Source: Spirosoma radiotolerans (lineage in GTDB: Bacteria > Bacteroidota > Bacteroidia > Cytophagales > Spirosomataceae). From it: 64,000 nucleotides of DNA. Under the pieces are notes generated by a model. That model saw only the letters and a list, made by a program, of their open reading frames with translations, made no database searches and was not told the DNA's origin. Position numbers and translations under genes: made by a program. This document shows positions 18,708-27,727 of this stretch, in pieces. The number at the start of each line of letters is the position of its first letter. Positions within the stretch are counted from its first letter, which is position 1. The stretch spans positions 5,968,501 through 6,032,500 of the forward strand of contig NZ_CP010429.1 of NCBI RefSeq assembly GCF_000974425.1. The letters run 5' to 3'.

Positions 18708-21700
18708 ATGATAAACAGGTACTCTATCGTTGGCCAACGTATTCCGTTTGTATGGATACTCTGGTTAACCTTGCTGTTTTGTACAAGCACATTGGCACAG
18801 AACGCACGCTTCACAATCAAAGGCCGCGTTACGGATGCGGACAAACTAGCGCTCCCCGGCACCACCGTGGTGATTGTTGGCACAACCCTTGGCACCACAA
18901 CCGATGCCGATGGAAATTACACGTTCCCCGTAACCCTTAAACCTGGCCCAATAACCCTTGCGTTCACCGCCATTGGGTATGAAACGCTCCGGCAAAACAC
19001 GACGCTTGGCAATGCAGAGCAGATTACGGTTAATGCTGAGTTGGTTGCCGCCACAACTAACCTCGACGAAGTTGTCGTTACGGGCTCTACCCTCTCGGCA
19101 CCCAAGCGCGAATTAGGCAACGCAATCAGCACCATCAACGGCTCGGCTTTACAGCAGAGCGGCTCGGCCAACCTGATCAATGCGTTGCAGGGCAAAGTGC
19201 CGGGCGCTCAGATTACTCAGAACTCCGGCGACCCGGCGGGTGGCATCAGCATTCGTTTGCGGGGTATTAAGTCGCTGGTTGGTTCGTCGGATCCGTTGTA
19301 CGTTGTGGATGGGGTAATTGTGAGCAACGCCAGCACCAACGTGTCGCAGCTTGCACTCTCCAATGATGTGGGCAATGCCAACGTGGGTCAGAACCGCCTT
19401 TCGGATATTAACCCCGACGATATTGCCACGTTAAACGTCATTAATGGTGCAGCAGCCGCAGCTCAGTATGGTTCGCGGGCGGCCAATGGCGTAGTTATTA
19501 TTACCACCAAGCGCGGGCAGACGGGGAAGGCACAGGTTTCGTTTTCGACGTCCTTCAACATCAATGAATTGCGTAAAAGCGTACCAGTCAATACGTATGG
19601 CAAACAGTTTGGCTTTGCGGCCTTGCGGCTGTACCCAATCGGCGGTATTTCGGCAGCTCAGATTGCAGCTAACCCCGGCACAACGACGACCAACATTTAC
19701 CGCGATGGGGCTTACACACCCCTGGCTACGAATCTGGTTGATGTACAGCGGTACAACTACTTCGACCAGATTTTTCGGACAGGCTATGGCACCGATAATA
19801 ACCTCTCCGTTTCGGGAGGCCGCGATAATACCCAGTATTATGTATCCTTTGGCTATCTGAAAAACGAGGGGATTATCAAAGGCACCGACTTCACACGCTA
19901 CAACCTTCGGGCCCGTATCGATCAGCGGCTCGCCAGTTGGGCCAAAATATCGGTGGGTCTAAGCTACATCAATAGCCTGTCTAACGAGAAAGCCAACGGG
20001 AATGTGTTCTATAGTCCGATCAATTCGGTGAATATCACGAACAACATTTATGACATCACCAAGCGTGATGCCGCCGGTAATTTGCAGGCGGTTGAGCCCA
20101 CGCGTGTGAACCCACTGTCAACGATAGAAGACATGAAGTTCTCGCAGTCGGTGAGCCGCACGATCAACAGCGTTCAACTGAATTTAACTCCGCTGAAAGG
20201 ATTGAGCGTTGATTACATTGTGGGCGTTGATGCCTATTCACAGTTTGGCAAAAACTACATTCGGCCCTATCCCTACCAGGCGGTTGCCGGTTTGCCTGCA
20301 GCCCGCTATCCGGGTGGCTTTGCGGCAACGGCCACTAATCAGTCGTTACAGTTCAACAATGACCTGAACGCCACCTACGAGCGGCAATTCAACGATAAGT
20401 TCAAACTGAATGCCGCTATTGGGTATAGCTACCAGTACTTTCAGGCTGACTATACGATCAATAGTGGCCAAAATCTGGCTCCCTTCATTGAGACGGTTAG
20501 TGGTGCCAGCAACACAACCTATCAGGTGGCCTACAACCTGGACAGATTTAGTTTGAGCGGTTTATTTGCGCAGGCGACGTTTGGCTACAAAAATCTGGCG
20601 TTCATTACAGGAGCCGTCCGCCGGGATCAGTCGTCGAAATTCTCACCTACGCAGACCAACCAGTATTATCCAAAAGTGAGCGGTTCGTTTATTGTATCGG
20701 ACCTCGATTTCTGGAAAAACATCTCGGCCAATAACGTTTTCAACAGCCTGAAACTACGGGCCAGTTATGGCGAAGCGGGTAACCTGTCGGGGATTGGTTC
20801 TTATGCTCGTTTTTATCAGTTCAACCCGGTCGGTTTCCTGGGTAAGAACACCATTGTACCAGGTACGCAGTTGGCCAACCCCGATGTACAGCCGGAACGG
20901 ATGGGCGAACTCGAAGGGGGCGCCGATCTGTCGTTCCTGAGTGGCCGAATTGGGTTGGGCATCACCGCTTACCATCAGAAAATCACGAACCTGGTGGTCA
21001 ACCGGACCCTGGCCCCAACAACGGGCGGAACAAGCATCGTCAACAATGTTGGCGAAATGGAAAACAAAGGGTTTGAAATCGTGCTGGATGCAACGCCCAT
21101 TAAGACCAAGAATCTGAACTGGGACGTCACCTTCATTTACAACCACAACCGCAATAAAGTCCTGAGTCTGGGTGGCCTGCCCATCATCAACCCCGATGCC
21201 TCATCGGCTTCAGGATCACCGGTCAACCTGATTGTTGGGCAACCGGTGGGTGTCTTCTACGGCAGTGCCTACGCCCGGAATCCCGATGGTACTCTCCTGC
21301 TTTCACCTTCAGGCTTTCCGCAATCCGAACGGGCCAATGGCCAGGGAAATGGTGCCATTGATTACATACCGGCCCGCAATTCCGATGGCTCGCTTGATGT
21401 CAGCAAGCCAACCGCCAACGTCATTATCGGTAACCCAAATCCAAAATGGACGGGTTCGTTCAGCACCAATCTGTCCTACAAAAAGCTGACGTTGCATGTG
21501 TTGCTGGACATGGTTCAGGGTGTCGACGTGTTCAACGCCGATAAACGGACGCGTCAGGGTGTGGGACTGGGCGATTACGCTGAACAGGAACTACGCGGTA
21601 CGCTGCCTCGCGGCTACATCTTTGGCATCTACAACACGCAGGAGTTCCGGGTCGATCCGGGTTCATACACCAAGCTGCGTGAGGTATCGCTCAGCTATAC

Positions 21701-21896
21701 GCTGCCTACATTTATCAAGAGTATTAGCCGACTCAATGTCGCGTTCGTTGGCCGCAACCTGTATTCCTGGGATAAGTACACGGGCTTCGATCCGGAAACC
21801 AACGCAGGTGGCAACAATGATCTGCTCCGAGGCATCGACTTCGGAAACGTCCCCATTCCACGCACCTATCAACTTAAACTGTCGGCGACATTTTAA
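18708..21896 (+). CDS. SusC/RagA-type TonB-linked outer-membrane transporter
   Basis: 1062 residues. A signal peptide ends near STLAQ. It is followed by a CarboxypepD_reg-like domain (FTIKGRVTDADKLALPGTTV; GTTTDADGNYTF), the plug with the SusC signatures LQGKVPGAQI, SDPLYVVDGV and RAANGVVIITTKRG, and a 22-strand type barrel ending in LKLSATF. It takes up an oligomeric nutrient energised by TonB, working with the SusD lipoprotein whose start lies 2 bases downstream. No glycoside hydrolase, sulfatase or regulator adjoins the pair, so the substrate cannot be inferred. Confidence 0.95.
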   Translation: MINRYSIVGQRIPFVWILWLTLLFCTSTLAQNARFTIKGRVTDADKLALPGTTVVIVGTTLGTTTDADGNYTFPVTLKPGPITLAFTAIGYETLRQNTTLGNAEQITVNAELVAATTNLDEVVVTGSTLSAPKRELGNAISTINGSALQQSGSANLINALQGKVPGAQITQNSGDPAGGISIRLRGIKSLVGSSDPLYVVDGVIVSNASTNVSQLALSNDVGNANVGQNRLSDINPDDIATLNVINGAAAAAQYGSRAANGVVIITTKRGQTGKAQVSFSTSFNINELRKSVPVNTYGKQFGFAALRLYPIGGISAAQIAANPGTTTTNIYRDGAYTPLATNLVDVQRYNYFDQIFRTGYGTDNNLSVSGGRDNTQYYVSFGYLKNEGIIKGTDFTRYNLRARIDQRLASWAKISVGLSYINSLSNEKANGNVFYSPINSVNITNNIYDITKRDAAGNLQAVEPTRVNPLSTIEDMKFSQSVSRTINSVQLNLTPLKGLSVDYIVGVDAYSQFGKNYIRPYPYQAVAGLPAARYPGGFAATATNQSLQFNNDLNATYERQFNDKFKLNAAIGYSYQYFQADYTINSGQNLAPFIETVSGASNTTYQVAYNLDRFSLSGLFAQATFGYKNLAFITGAVRRDQSSKFSPTQTNQYYPKVSGSFIVSDLDFWKNISANNVFNSLKLRASYGEAGNLSGIGSYARFYQFNPVGFLGKNTIVPGTQLANPDVQPERMGELEGGADLSFLSGRIGLGITAYHQKITNLVVNRTLAPTTGGTSIVNNVGEMENKGFEIVLDATPIKTKNLNWDVTFIYNHNRNKVLSLGGLPIINPDASSASGSPVNLIVGQPVGVFYGSAYARNPDGTLLLSPSGFPQSERANGQGNGAIDYIPARNSDGSLDVSKPTANVIIGNPNPKWTGSFSTNLSYKKLTLHVLLDMVQGVDVFNADKRTRQGVGLGDYAEQELRGTLPRGYIFGIYNTQEFRVDPGSYTKLREVSLSYTLPTFIKSISRLNVAFVGRNLYSWDKYTGFDPETNAGGNNDLLRGIDFGNVPIPRTYQLKLSATF

Positions 21897-21898
21897 TT

Positions 21899-23209
21899 AT
21901 GAAAAAAACACTAATACCAATCCTCCTTACGGGTCTTATGCTCACGCAGAGCGCCTGCAATAAGGAATATTTGAACCCTAGCTCCATCAGTCAGTCACAG
22001 GCCGTTAGTTCGCCGGACGGATTGATGACGCTTTGCAACGGGCTGCAATACCGGTACACAACGGGTGGGGCGTTGAGCGTTTTGTATGCCAGCACCGCCG
22101 GTGCAGGCCTGACAACTCGGGAAGACTTCGTCTTAAATGCAGGGAATGCCGATGAAGCGAATCTGGCATTGGGTGCCAGCAACGTTAATAACATCAATAG
22201 TGTGGTTCGTAACCTTTGGACACAAAGCCACCTGGTACGCTCAAACGCCGAACTGATCCTGGCCAATACGGGTGTAGTGGCGGATGCCGGAACGAAAAGC
22301 GGCATTGTCGGGTATGCGTCGATCTTTCGGGCATTATCTCTGGGTACATTGGGCTTATTTTTCGAGCAGTCGCCGGTCACAACGGGAAATAACGTTCCAT
22401 TTGTGCCCCGGGCGCAGGTCTTCAAAGAAGCGATCACTACACTGGAGACAGCAGCCACGCAGGTAGCCAGTACGCCCATTTCGGCTGACTTTGCGGGAAA
22501 AATCGTGACCGGTATTGATATTCCTAACACTATTCAGGCGTTGATTGCCCGGTATGCCCTGTTTTCGGGTGATTATGACAAAGCGCTGGCGGCAGCGGCC
22601 AAAGTTGATCTGAGTAAAAAATCGGTATTCAACTTTGATGACAACACCCGCAACCCGTTGTTCGAATACACCTTTGGTAACCTGAACGTGTTTCAGCCAA
22701 CCAATGCCAGCCTTGGCCTAACGGGTGCTCTGACGCCCGATGCAGCCGACAAACGGATTGGTTTCTTAACCAAGGCAAGTGCTAATCCGGCGGTTGCGCC
22801 CGTAATTGCGACAGCATTTTATACGGCCAACAACGCAGCCGTCCCGGTTTATCTGCCCGGCGAGGTTTTGCTGATTCAGGCCGAAGCGTATGCGCGTAAA
22901 GGTGATCTGGCAAATGCAGTAACCTCGCTGAACAAGGTGCTAACGAAAACAGCGGCTCAGGATGCCTTTGGCTTGGGAGCCGCCTTACCCGCTTATTCGG
23001 GTGCCCAAACGGCCGACGCTATCCTGACGGAGATTTACCGGAATCGTCAGATTGAACTGGCTTATCAGGGCTTCCGTCTGGAAGACAGCCGCCGGTTCAA
23101 TCGGCCGGGACCCGGCGCAACTGGCGCGGAACGGAACCGGAATTTCTTCCCGTATCCGCTAACGGAACGTAACAACAACACAAACACGCCCGCCGATCCA
23201 GCAAATTAA
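21899..23209 (+). CDS. SusD/RagB-like nutrient-binding lipoprotein
   Basis: 436 residues. Lipoprotein signal with Cys20 (TQSACNKEYL), then a helical SusD-like fold: RALSLGTLGLFFEQSP, LIARYALFSGDYDKALAAA and LIQAEAYARKGDLANAVTSLN are the TPR-like elements, and EIYRNRQIELAYQGFRLEDSRRF is the characteristic C-terminal RagB/SusD segment. It sits on the cell surface as a lid on the SusC transporter. At 436 residues it is on the short side for the family, closer to RagB-like than starch-type SusD. Start codon 2 bases after the susC stop, so translationally coupled. Confidence 0.92.
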   Translation: MKKTLIPILLTGLMLTQSACNKEYLNPSSISQSQAVSSPDGLMTLCNGLQYRYTTGGALSVLYASTAGAGLTTREDFVLNAGNADEANLALGASNVNNINSVVRNLWTQSHLVRSNAELILANTGVVADAGTKSGIVGYASIFRALSLGTLGLFFEQSPVTTGNNVPFVPRAQVFKEAITTLETAATQVASTPISADFAGKIVTGIDIPNTIQALIARYALFSGDYDKALAAAAKVDLSKKSVFNFDDNTRNPLFEYTFGNLNVFQPTNASLGLTGALTPDAADKRIGFLTKASANPAVAPVIATAFYTANNAAVPVYLPGEVLLIQAEAYARKGDLANAVTSLNKVLTKTAAQDAFGLGAALPAYSGAQTADAILTEIYRNRQIELAYQGFRLEDSRRFNRPGPGATGAERNRNFFPYPLTERNNNTNTPADPAN

Positions 23210-23214
23210 AGGCC

Positions 23215-23291
23215 ACAAACGACTAAGGGGAGTTGGAAGACAATAGGAAATAGTAACTCCTATCGTCTCCCAACTCCCCTTAGTCGTTTGT
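23215..23291. terminator. Very long bidirectional terminator between susD and the Gfo/Idh gene
   Basis: 34-base arms (23215-23248 and 23258-23291) match except for two positions, with a 9-base loop. It lies between convergent stop codons at 23209 and 23296. Confidence 0.85.
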
Positions 23292-23295
23292 TATT

Positions 23296-24372
23296 TTAAA
23301 ATTTTACAGGTGAGCCCGTCCGGGTTGATTCATAAATAGCTTGGAAGAGAGCCACGACCTTACGCCCATCCTCGCCCGTTACGGAAGGCGCCCGACCGGC
23401 CCGGATAGCGTCGCAGAACTCAGCGATCTGAATACCAAAATAATGAACGGTCGCGTCGATTGTGTTGAAGAAGGCGGTATCATCGGCAATGAACTGGGCC
23501 AGTAAATTCTCTTCGCCCGGTACTGTCCAGAGGTCATTGACGGGTGGATCGGTAATGGTCGACATACCGGCAATAAACAAGGCTCCGCCATCCGTTTGCA
23601 CACCCACCGATGCGCCGTTTTGCCCATGTACATGGACCTTTCCGAATATGCCGGGTTTCTGCGAATTACTGACAATGATATTGCCCAGGCCGCCATTTTT
23701 AAATTTCACGATGGCCAGCGCCGTATCATCTACCTCGATATAAGGGTGATTCAGGTTGCGCCAAACGCCAAACACTTCGTCAATTTCGCCCATATACCAG
23801 AGCAGCAAATCCAATTGGTGGGGCGATTGATTGACCAGAACGCCCCCACCCTCATCGGCCCAGGTTCCGCGCCAGGCATCGCTTTGGTAATAGGCCTCGC
23901 TGCGCCATCCTAGCATCTGAATCGTTCCGAGAACCGGTGTCCCTAGTTTACCCGCATCAATGGCTTGCCGAATGCGCTGGCTGGGTTCATAAAACCGGCG
24001 CTGGCTAATGACGCCCAACTGACGGTTATTGCGTTTGGCAGCTTCGATCATGGCATCACAATCTTCGAGCGTCGACGCCAGTGGTTTCTCGACCAACACG
24101 TGCGACCCGGCGTTAAGAGCCGCCACAGTAGGTTCACGATGAGCCGGGTGCGTTGTGCAAACAAGGCACAGGTCAACATTCTCCCGGTCGACCATGTCAT
24201 ACACATCGCTGTAAGCGCGAATTCCGTACTGATTGGCGAAGTCTTCTGCTTTCTGATAGGTCCGGCCATAAACGGCAACTAATTCGGCATCGGGTGTTTC
24301 CAAAACGGCTTTCGCGTGGAGGTGGGCCACTTTACCGGGGCCAATGATGGCAATGCGTATGGGATCAGGCAT
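23296..24372 (-). CDS. Gfo/Idh/MocA family oxidoreductase
   Basis: 358 residues. The N-terminal Rossmann domain begins RIAIIGPGKVAHLHAKAV, and EKPLAST (about residues 95-101) is the motif whose Lys is catalytic in this family. The C-terminal alpha/beta domain carries GGGVLVNQSPHQLDLLLWYMG, with the His of the active site. Such enzymes oxidise or reduce sugars and inositol-like cyclitols with NAD(P). No signal peptide is present, so it is cytosolic. Substrate unknown. Divergent from a small lipoprotein gene; a TACTTTTG box lies about 60 bases upstream. Confidence 0.92.
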   Translation of the reverse strand: MPDPIRIAIIGPGKVAHLHAKAVLETPDAELVAVYGRTYQKAEDFANQYGIRAYSDVYDMVDRENVDLCLVCTTHPAHREPTVAALNAGSHVLVEKPLASTLEDCDAMIEAAKRNNRQLGVISQRRFYEPSQRIRQAIDAGKLGTPVLGTIQMLGWRSEAYYQSDAWRGTWADEGGGVLVNQSPHQLDLLLWYMGEIDEVFGVWRNLNHPYIEVDDTALAIVKFKNGGLGNIIVSNSQKPGIFGKVHVHGQNGASVGVQTDGGALFIAGMSTITDPPVNDLWTVPGEENLLAQFIADDTAFFNTIDATVHYFGIQIAEFCDAIRAGRAPSVTGEDGRKVVALFQAIYESTRTGSPVKF

Positions 24373-24431
24373 AGTTTTAAAACGTATTCCAACGAAATGC
24401 GTTTTTTGAAGGTCTTCTACTCAAAAGAGCG

Positions 24432-24439
24432 CAAAAGTA
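24432..24439 (-). promoter_or_regulatory. -7 box for the Gfo/Idh gene
   Basis: TACTTTTG on the minus strand, matching TAnnTTTG, 60 bases upstream of the ATG. It ends one base before the start codon of the divergent lipoprotein gene, so the -33 region would lie inside that gene. No good -33 box was seen. Confidence 0.35.
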
Positions 24440-24440
24440 T

Positions 24441-24851
24441 ATGAAACGGTGGTTATTCGTCTTCTCGTTGATGCCTGTTGTGTTCGGGGCTTGCCAGAAA
24501 GAGGCCACCATTGGGCCAGCGGTTTTGCTCTTCAAACGGTGGCAGGTTTACCAAACCCGCGATGTGAGCAGCCCTACCTGGACGATGCAGACTCCGGGCA
24601 CGTATTATGATCTGGAATATCGGCAGGATGGAACGGTCATTTACTACAAAGACAGCGTTGTGACGGCAACGCCCTGCTGTGCCGGAAGCCGATTCGAACG
24701 AAAAGGAGTATTTATTCAGTACGCGGAGTTTCCTGCCTGCCCGACCGTCTATTGTGGCGCCAGCACAGATGCGCAGATTCTGGCGTTGAACGATACGTTG
24801 CTGGAACTGCAAACTGGAGACCGGATTACGCAGTATAAACCGGCCCCATAA
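24441..24851 (+). CDS. Small lipoprotein, unknown function
   Basis: 136 residues. Signal peptide MKRWLFVFSLMPVVFGAC with lipidation Cys18, then a compact domain of beta strands: LLFKRWQVYQTRD, YYDLEYRQDGTVIYYKD, LNDTLLELQTGDRITQY. This resembles lipocalin-like small lipoproteins of Bacteroidota (W near the N-terminus, Y-x-DGTV hairpin). Four extra Cys (CC around residue 79, CPTVYC near 98) may form disulfides. It sits between a divergent Gfo/Idh gene and a convergent dehydrogenase gene. Function cannot be stated. Confidence 0.7.
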   Translation: MKRWLFVFSLMPVVFGACQKEATIGPAVLLFKRWQVYQTRDVSSPTWTMQTPGTYYDLEYRQDGTVIYYKDSVVTATPCCAGSRFERKGVFIQYAEFPACPTVYCGASTDAQILALNDTLLELQTGDRITQYKPAP

Positions 24852-24862
24852 GTTGCCGCTTT

Positions 24863-25909
24863 TTACGGTTTCAGGACTACTTTAATTAATCCTTTTTCTT
24901 TGTCGTAGAGTCGTTTAAACCAGTCAGCGCCTTCTTCCAGTGGCACTTCAGCACTCAGAATGGCTCCGACATTAATACGACCGGATGAAATCAGGGCCAG
25001 CGCGGCCTCGTATTCGCCGTTGATGGCGCAGGAGCCCTGCAACCGCAATTGCCGGGTCACAACGGCCTGCAACGGAATCTCGACCGTTGGAGCCAGATTA
25101 CCCACTAGGGTCACGGTAGCGCCTTTCCGAACGCAGTCGATGGCTGTTTTGACGCTTGGCCCTGCTCCGACAACTTCAAAGGAAACATCAGCACCACGCC
25201 CGTGGGTGAGATTTTGAACCTGCGTTAGCACATCGCCATGCTGAGGATCAGTTACTCCGGCATTGATCGTATGTGTAGCGCCCAGCTTCTGCGCCAGGGC
25301 GAGCCGATCCTCATCCAGATCAATGGCGATGATCGTATCACAACCCGCCAGTTTGAGCGCCTGAATAACAAAAAGGCCAATCATGCCAGCCCCAACGACC
25401 ACTGCGGAATCGTTGATTTGAATAGGCGTCAAACTAACTGCATGTAGGGCGACCGCCACCGGCTCAACTAAAGCAGCCTGGGTAAAGCTGACATTGTCGG
25501 GAACAGCGTATAAGATATGTTGTGGCACCGAGACATATTCGGCAAAGGCACCATTGCGCTTGAAGTCCGGCGTTGATACACCCACGACTTCGCGGCCATC
25601 GCTGAGGTTATACTGTCCCCGTCGGCTATACCAGTCATCGAGGGCATATACTGTTGAGTCGAAGGTAACGCGGTCTCCAGTGGCCCAGTTGCGCACGTCA
25701 CTGCCCACTTCGGCGATGATTCCGCTGGCTTCATGGCCCATGACGATGGGCGGAATGCGTCGACCGCTACTTCCATCCATGCCATGCACATCGGAGCCGC
25801 AAATCCCGACGGCCTTTACTCGCACCAATACCTCGTTGGGTCGAATAGTTGGTTTAGGCACATCCTGTAAATCGAGCTGATTGTATTGAGTAAGAACGAG
25901 TGCTTTCAT
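24863..25909 (-). CDS. Zinc-type alcohol/polyol dehydrogenase (MDR family)
   Basis: 348 residues from the ATG at 25909 (MKALVLTQYN). A GTG five codons earlier is possible but less likely. Catalytic zinc ligands are present: Cys37 (GICGSD), His59-Glu60 (GHEASG) and the Glu in LVEPVAVALHA. The NAD site is GAGMIGLFVIQ, followed by the acidic IAIDLDEDR. The sequence resembles L-threonine/sorbitol/galactitol-type dehydrogenases. The lobe loop that normally carries four structural-zinc Cys reads VYALDDWYSRRGQYNLSDGR, with none of them left. Substrate unknown; cytosolic. Confidence 0.9.
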   Translation of the reverse strand: MKALVLTQYNQLDLQDVPKPTIRPNEVLVRVKAVGICGSDVHGMDGSSGRRIPPIVMGHEASGIIAEVGSDVRNWATGDRVTFDSTVYALDDWYSRRGQYNLSDGREVVGVSTPDFKRNGAFAEYVSVPQHILYAVPDNVSFTQAALVEPVAVALHAVSLTPIQINDSAVVVGAGMIGLFVIQALKLAGCDTIIAIDLDEDRLALAQKLGATHTINAGVTDPQHGDVLTQVQNLTHGRGADVSFEVVGAGPSVKTAIDCVRKGATVTLVGNLAPTVEIPLQAVVTRQLRLQGSCAINGEYEAALALISSGRINVGAILSAEVPLEEGADWFKRLYDKEKGLIKVVLKP

Positions 25910-25910
25910 A

Positions 25911-25983
25911 AGTAACGCGGACACCCTGTCCGCTAGGATAATGACTTTTCATTTTATAAAGGAGACAACCTGTCCGCGTTACT
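25911..25983. repeat. REP-like palindromic element upstream of the dehydrogenase
   Basis: AGTAACGCGGACA (25911-25923) and TGTCCGCGTTACT (25971-25983) are perfect 13-bp inverted repeats about 47 bases apart. GGACA-CCC-TGTCC (25919-25931) is itself palindromic, and the block GGAGACAACCTGTCCGC repeats the pattern. It may be a dispersed extragenic palindrome or an operator for the adjacent dehydrogenase gene. Confidence 0.55.
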
Positions 25984-26043
25984 GCCAATATAATGCTCAT
26001 GCCTCATTAAGAGAACAGGGTGCTGGAATGCCACACCACCGCG

Positions 26044-27642
26044 TTACGGCTTCTGATAAATCCTGACGAACGTGTCAGTCGGCACTTGTTCGTAATCACC
26101 CGTCTGTAGGTTGGAATTAATTTCGTAGGTAACCATTTCGTCTATCGAATCTGGCGTTTCCCCGAATAACTTGCTGGCTGCTACAGTGGTGTATTTCTTT
26201 TTAATCCGAATCAGGCGCAGGTCAGGATCTTTCCCCCACGCGGGATTGTCGCCCAGGATTAACTGGATCTTTTCCCAATCGTTAAAAAAATACTCCTGTA
26301 ATAAGGGAATGATTCGATCGCGAAACACCTCACAAAGGTCAGCGTGGGTTTCGACGCTGGTCAGATAAGCATGGCCGATCTGATGATCACGATCAAGTAA
26401 ATACTCAATCCGTTCGTTGATTGTGCGTAGTAGCTGACCTAAATCGACATCATCAATTATGCCCAGAATCGTCGGATCAGGCAGCATTTCGCGAAACGAA
26501 AACCGGCGTCGCAGAGCAATGTCCAGCAAGGCAATCGACCGGTCGGTGGTATTCATGGTAGCCACGATGAACAGATTCGACGGCACACCAAACCGCTCCT
26601 GCGAATAAGGTAACGTCAACAAGAGCTCATTTTCAGCACCGAGTCGTTTATCGGTTTCAAGGAGTGTAATCAGCTCACCAAACACGCTGGCCACATTGGC
26701 GCGGTTGACTTCGTCGATCAGCAAATAATAAGCGGGCGCTTTTTTCAGCTTCCGGCTTCGGTTTTCCGGCGAGTCGTGCAGGCAATCGGCCAATGTACTG
26801 TACCCCGCCTGCTGAACGGCAGAGACACAGGCTTTATGGAAAATGCCCTTGCGAATCCGGTAACTCATTTGCCCGCTAAACACTTCAGGTCGGATACCCT
26901 CTACGAATTCTTCGTAGCTGTAGGACGGATGAAAGGTGATAAACGAGTTGTTTTCGCGTAGATACGGCTGTAGCGCAAATGTTTTCCCCGTACCGGGAGG
27001 CCCAAACAAGATCAGGTTTTGTGGCTGAGCAGGCTTTCCCGGTTCAACGTCATATTCTGCTTCCGGCTCCTCAACCGCAAGGCCATTCGGAAAACGGTCG
27101 CTGAGGGTTGGGTCATCAGCAAGCCGCATCAACTCCGTCAGGAAAGCTTCGTCTTCGGCCGCCCGATATACATCGGTGTTATGCCGGGCAGAGTGCGGGC
27201 CCCGCTTGCTGCTCTCGACCAGTTCGAGCAGGCAGTCTTCCCAGCAGGTTCGCAGAGCAGGCTGATACAGCAAATGGACATTCGATTGCCCAATGATGAC
27301 GGCCAGATAATCGGACTTCTCGGTTAATGGCTCGAAAACCAGCTCTTCTATACTACTCAGCCGATCCTGGCAGGATTTCTTAACCGTCAGGTGATATTCT
27401 ACTTCGGCACCGCGCGGACCTACACGGCGTGGTCGCTGAATACGAAGGGCCTGAAAATAATTAATATTGGCAATGATAGCCGTTTTCTCCTGTCGTACGG
27501 TAAACGCCAGTCGGGCATCACCATTGGGCAGGTTAACAATGTCGATCAACTCCTTTAGCAACCCAAAGAACCGCCGGACCGCTTCGGGATGACCAATGTC
27601 GCGAATACGTTCAATGAGTGCTTGTTGCGGGATGTCAGTCAA
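26044..27642 (-). CDS. McrB-like AAA+ NTPase, no McrC partner
   Basis: 532 residues. The first ~205 residues have no motif I recognise and take the place of a DNA-reading domain. The AAA+ core has Walker A GPPGTGKT (214-221), Walker B LLIDEVNRAN (307-316), MNTTDRS (363-369, the McrB-type MNTxDRS signature) and the arginine segment RRRF (378-381). In McrBC systems McrB is a GTP-driven translocase that activates the nuclease McrC against modified DNA. Here the neighbours are an alcohol dehydrogenase and thrA, and no mcrC-like gene occurs in the window, so a defence role is not shown. A housekeeping MoxR/McrB-like role is equally possible. Confidence 0.85.
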   Translation of the reverse strand: MTDIPQQALIERIRDIGHPEAVRRFFGLLKELIDIVNLPNGDARLAFTVRQEKTAIIANINYFQALRIQRPRRVGPRGAEVEYHLTVKKSCQDRLSSIEELVFEPLTEKSDYLAVIIGQSNVHLLYQPALRTCWEDCLLELVESSKRGPHSARHNTDVYRAAEDEAFLTELMRLADDPTLSDRFPNGLAVEEPEAEYDVEPGKPAQPQNLILFGPPGTGKTFALQPYLRENNSFITFHPSYSYEEFVEGIRPEVFSGQMSYRIRKGIFHKACVSAVQQAGYSTLADCLHDSPENRSRKLKKAPAYYLLIDEVNRANVASVFGELITLLETDKRLGAENELLLTLPYSQERFGVPSNLFIVATMNTTDRSIALLDIALRRRFSFREMLPDPTILGIIDDVDLGQLLRTINERIEYLLDRDHQIGHAYLTSVETHADLCEVFRDRIIPLLQEYFFNDWEKIQLILGDNPAWGKDPDLRLIRIKKKYTTVAASKLFGETPDSIDEMVTYEINSNLQTGDYEQVPTDTFVRIYQKP

Positions 27643-27727
27643 AACAGCGAAGAGGAATTGTCGTTTACGAATTTACGAAGTTTTGGTGGCTTACCGGTAA
27701 TTTATCTAGTACAAGAACAACCAACAC

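Noticed and set aside
18708-24372. Polysaccharide utilisation locus around susC/susD
   Set aside because: No glycoside hydrolase, sulfatase or sensor-regulator adjoins the pair, and the next gene is a lone Gfo/Idh/MocA oxidoreductase on the other strand.
26044-27642. Complete McrBC restriction system
   Set aside because: Only the McrB-like ATPase is present; no nuclease partner lies on either side.
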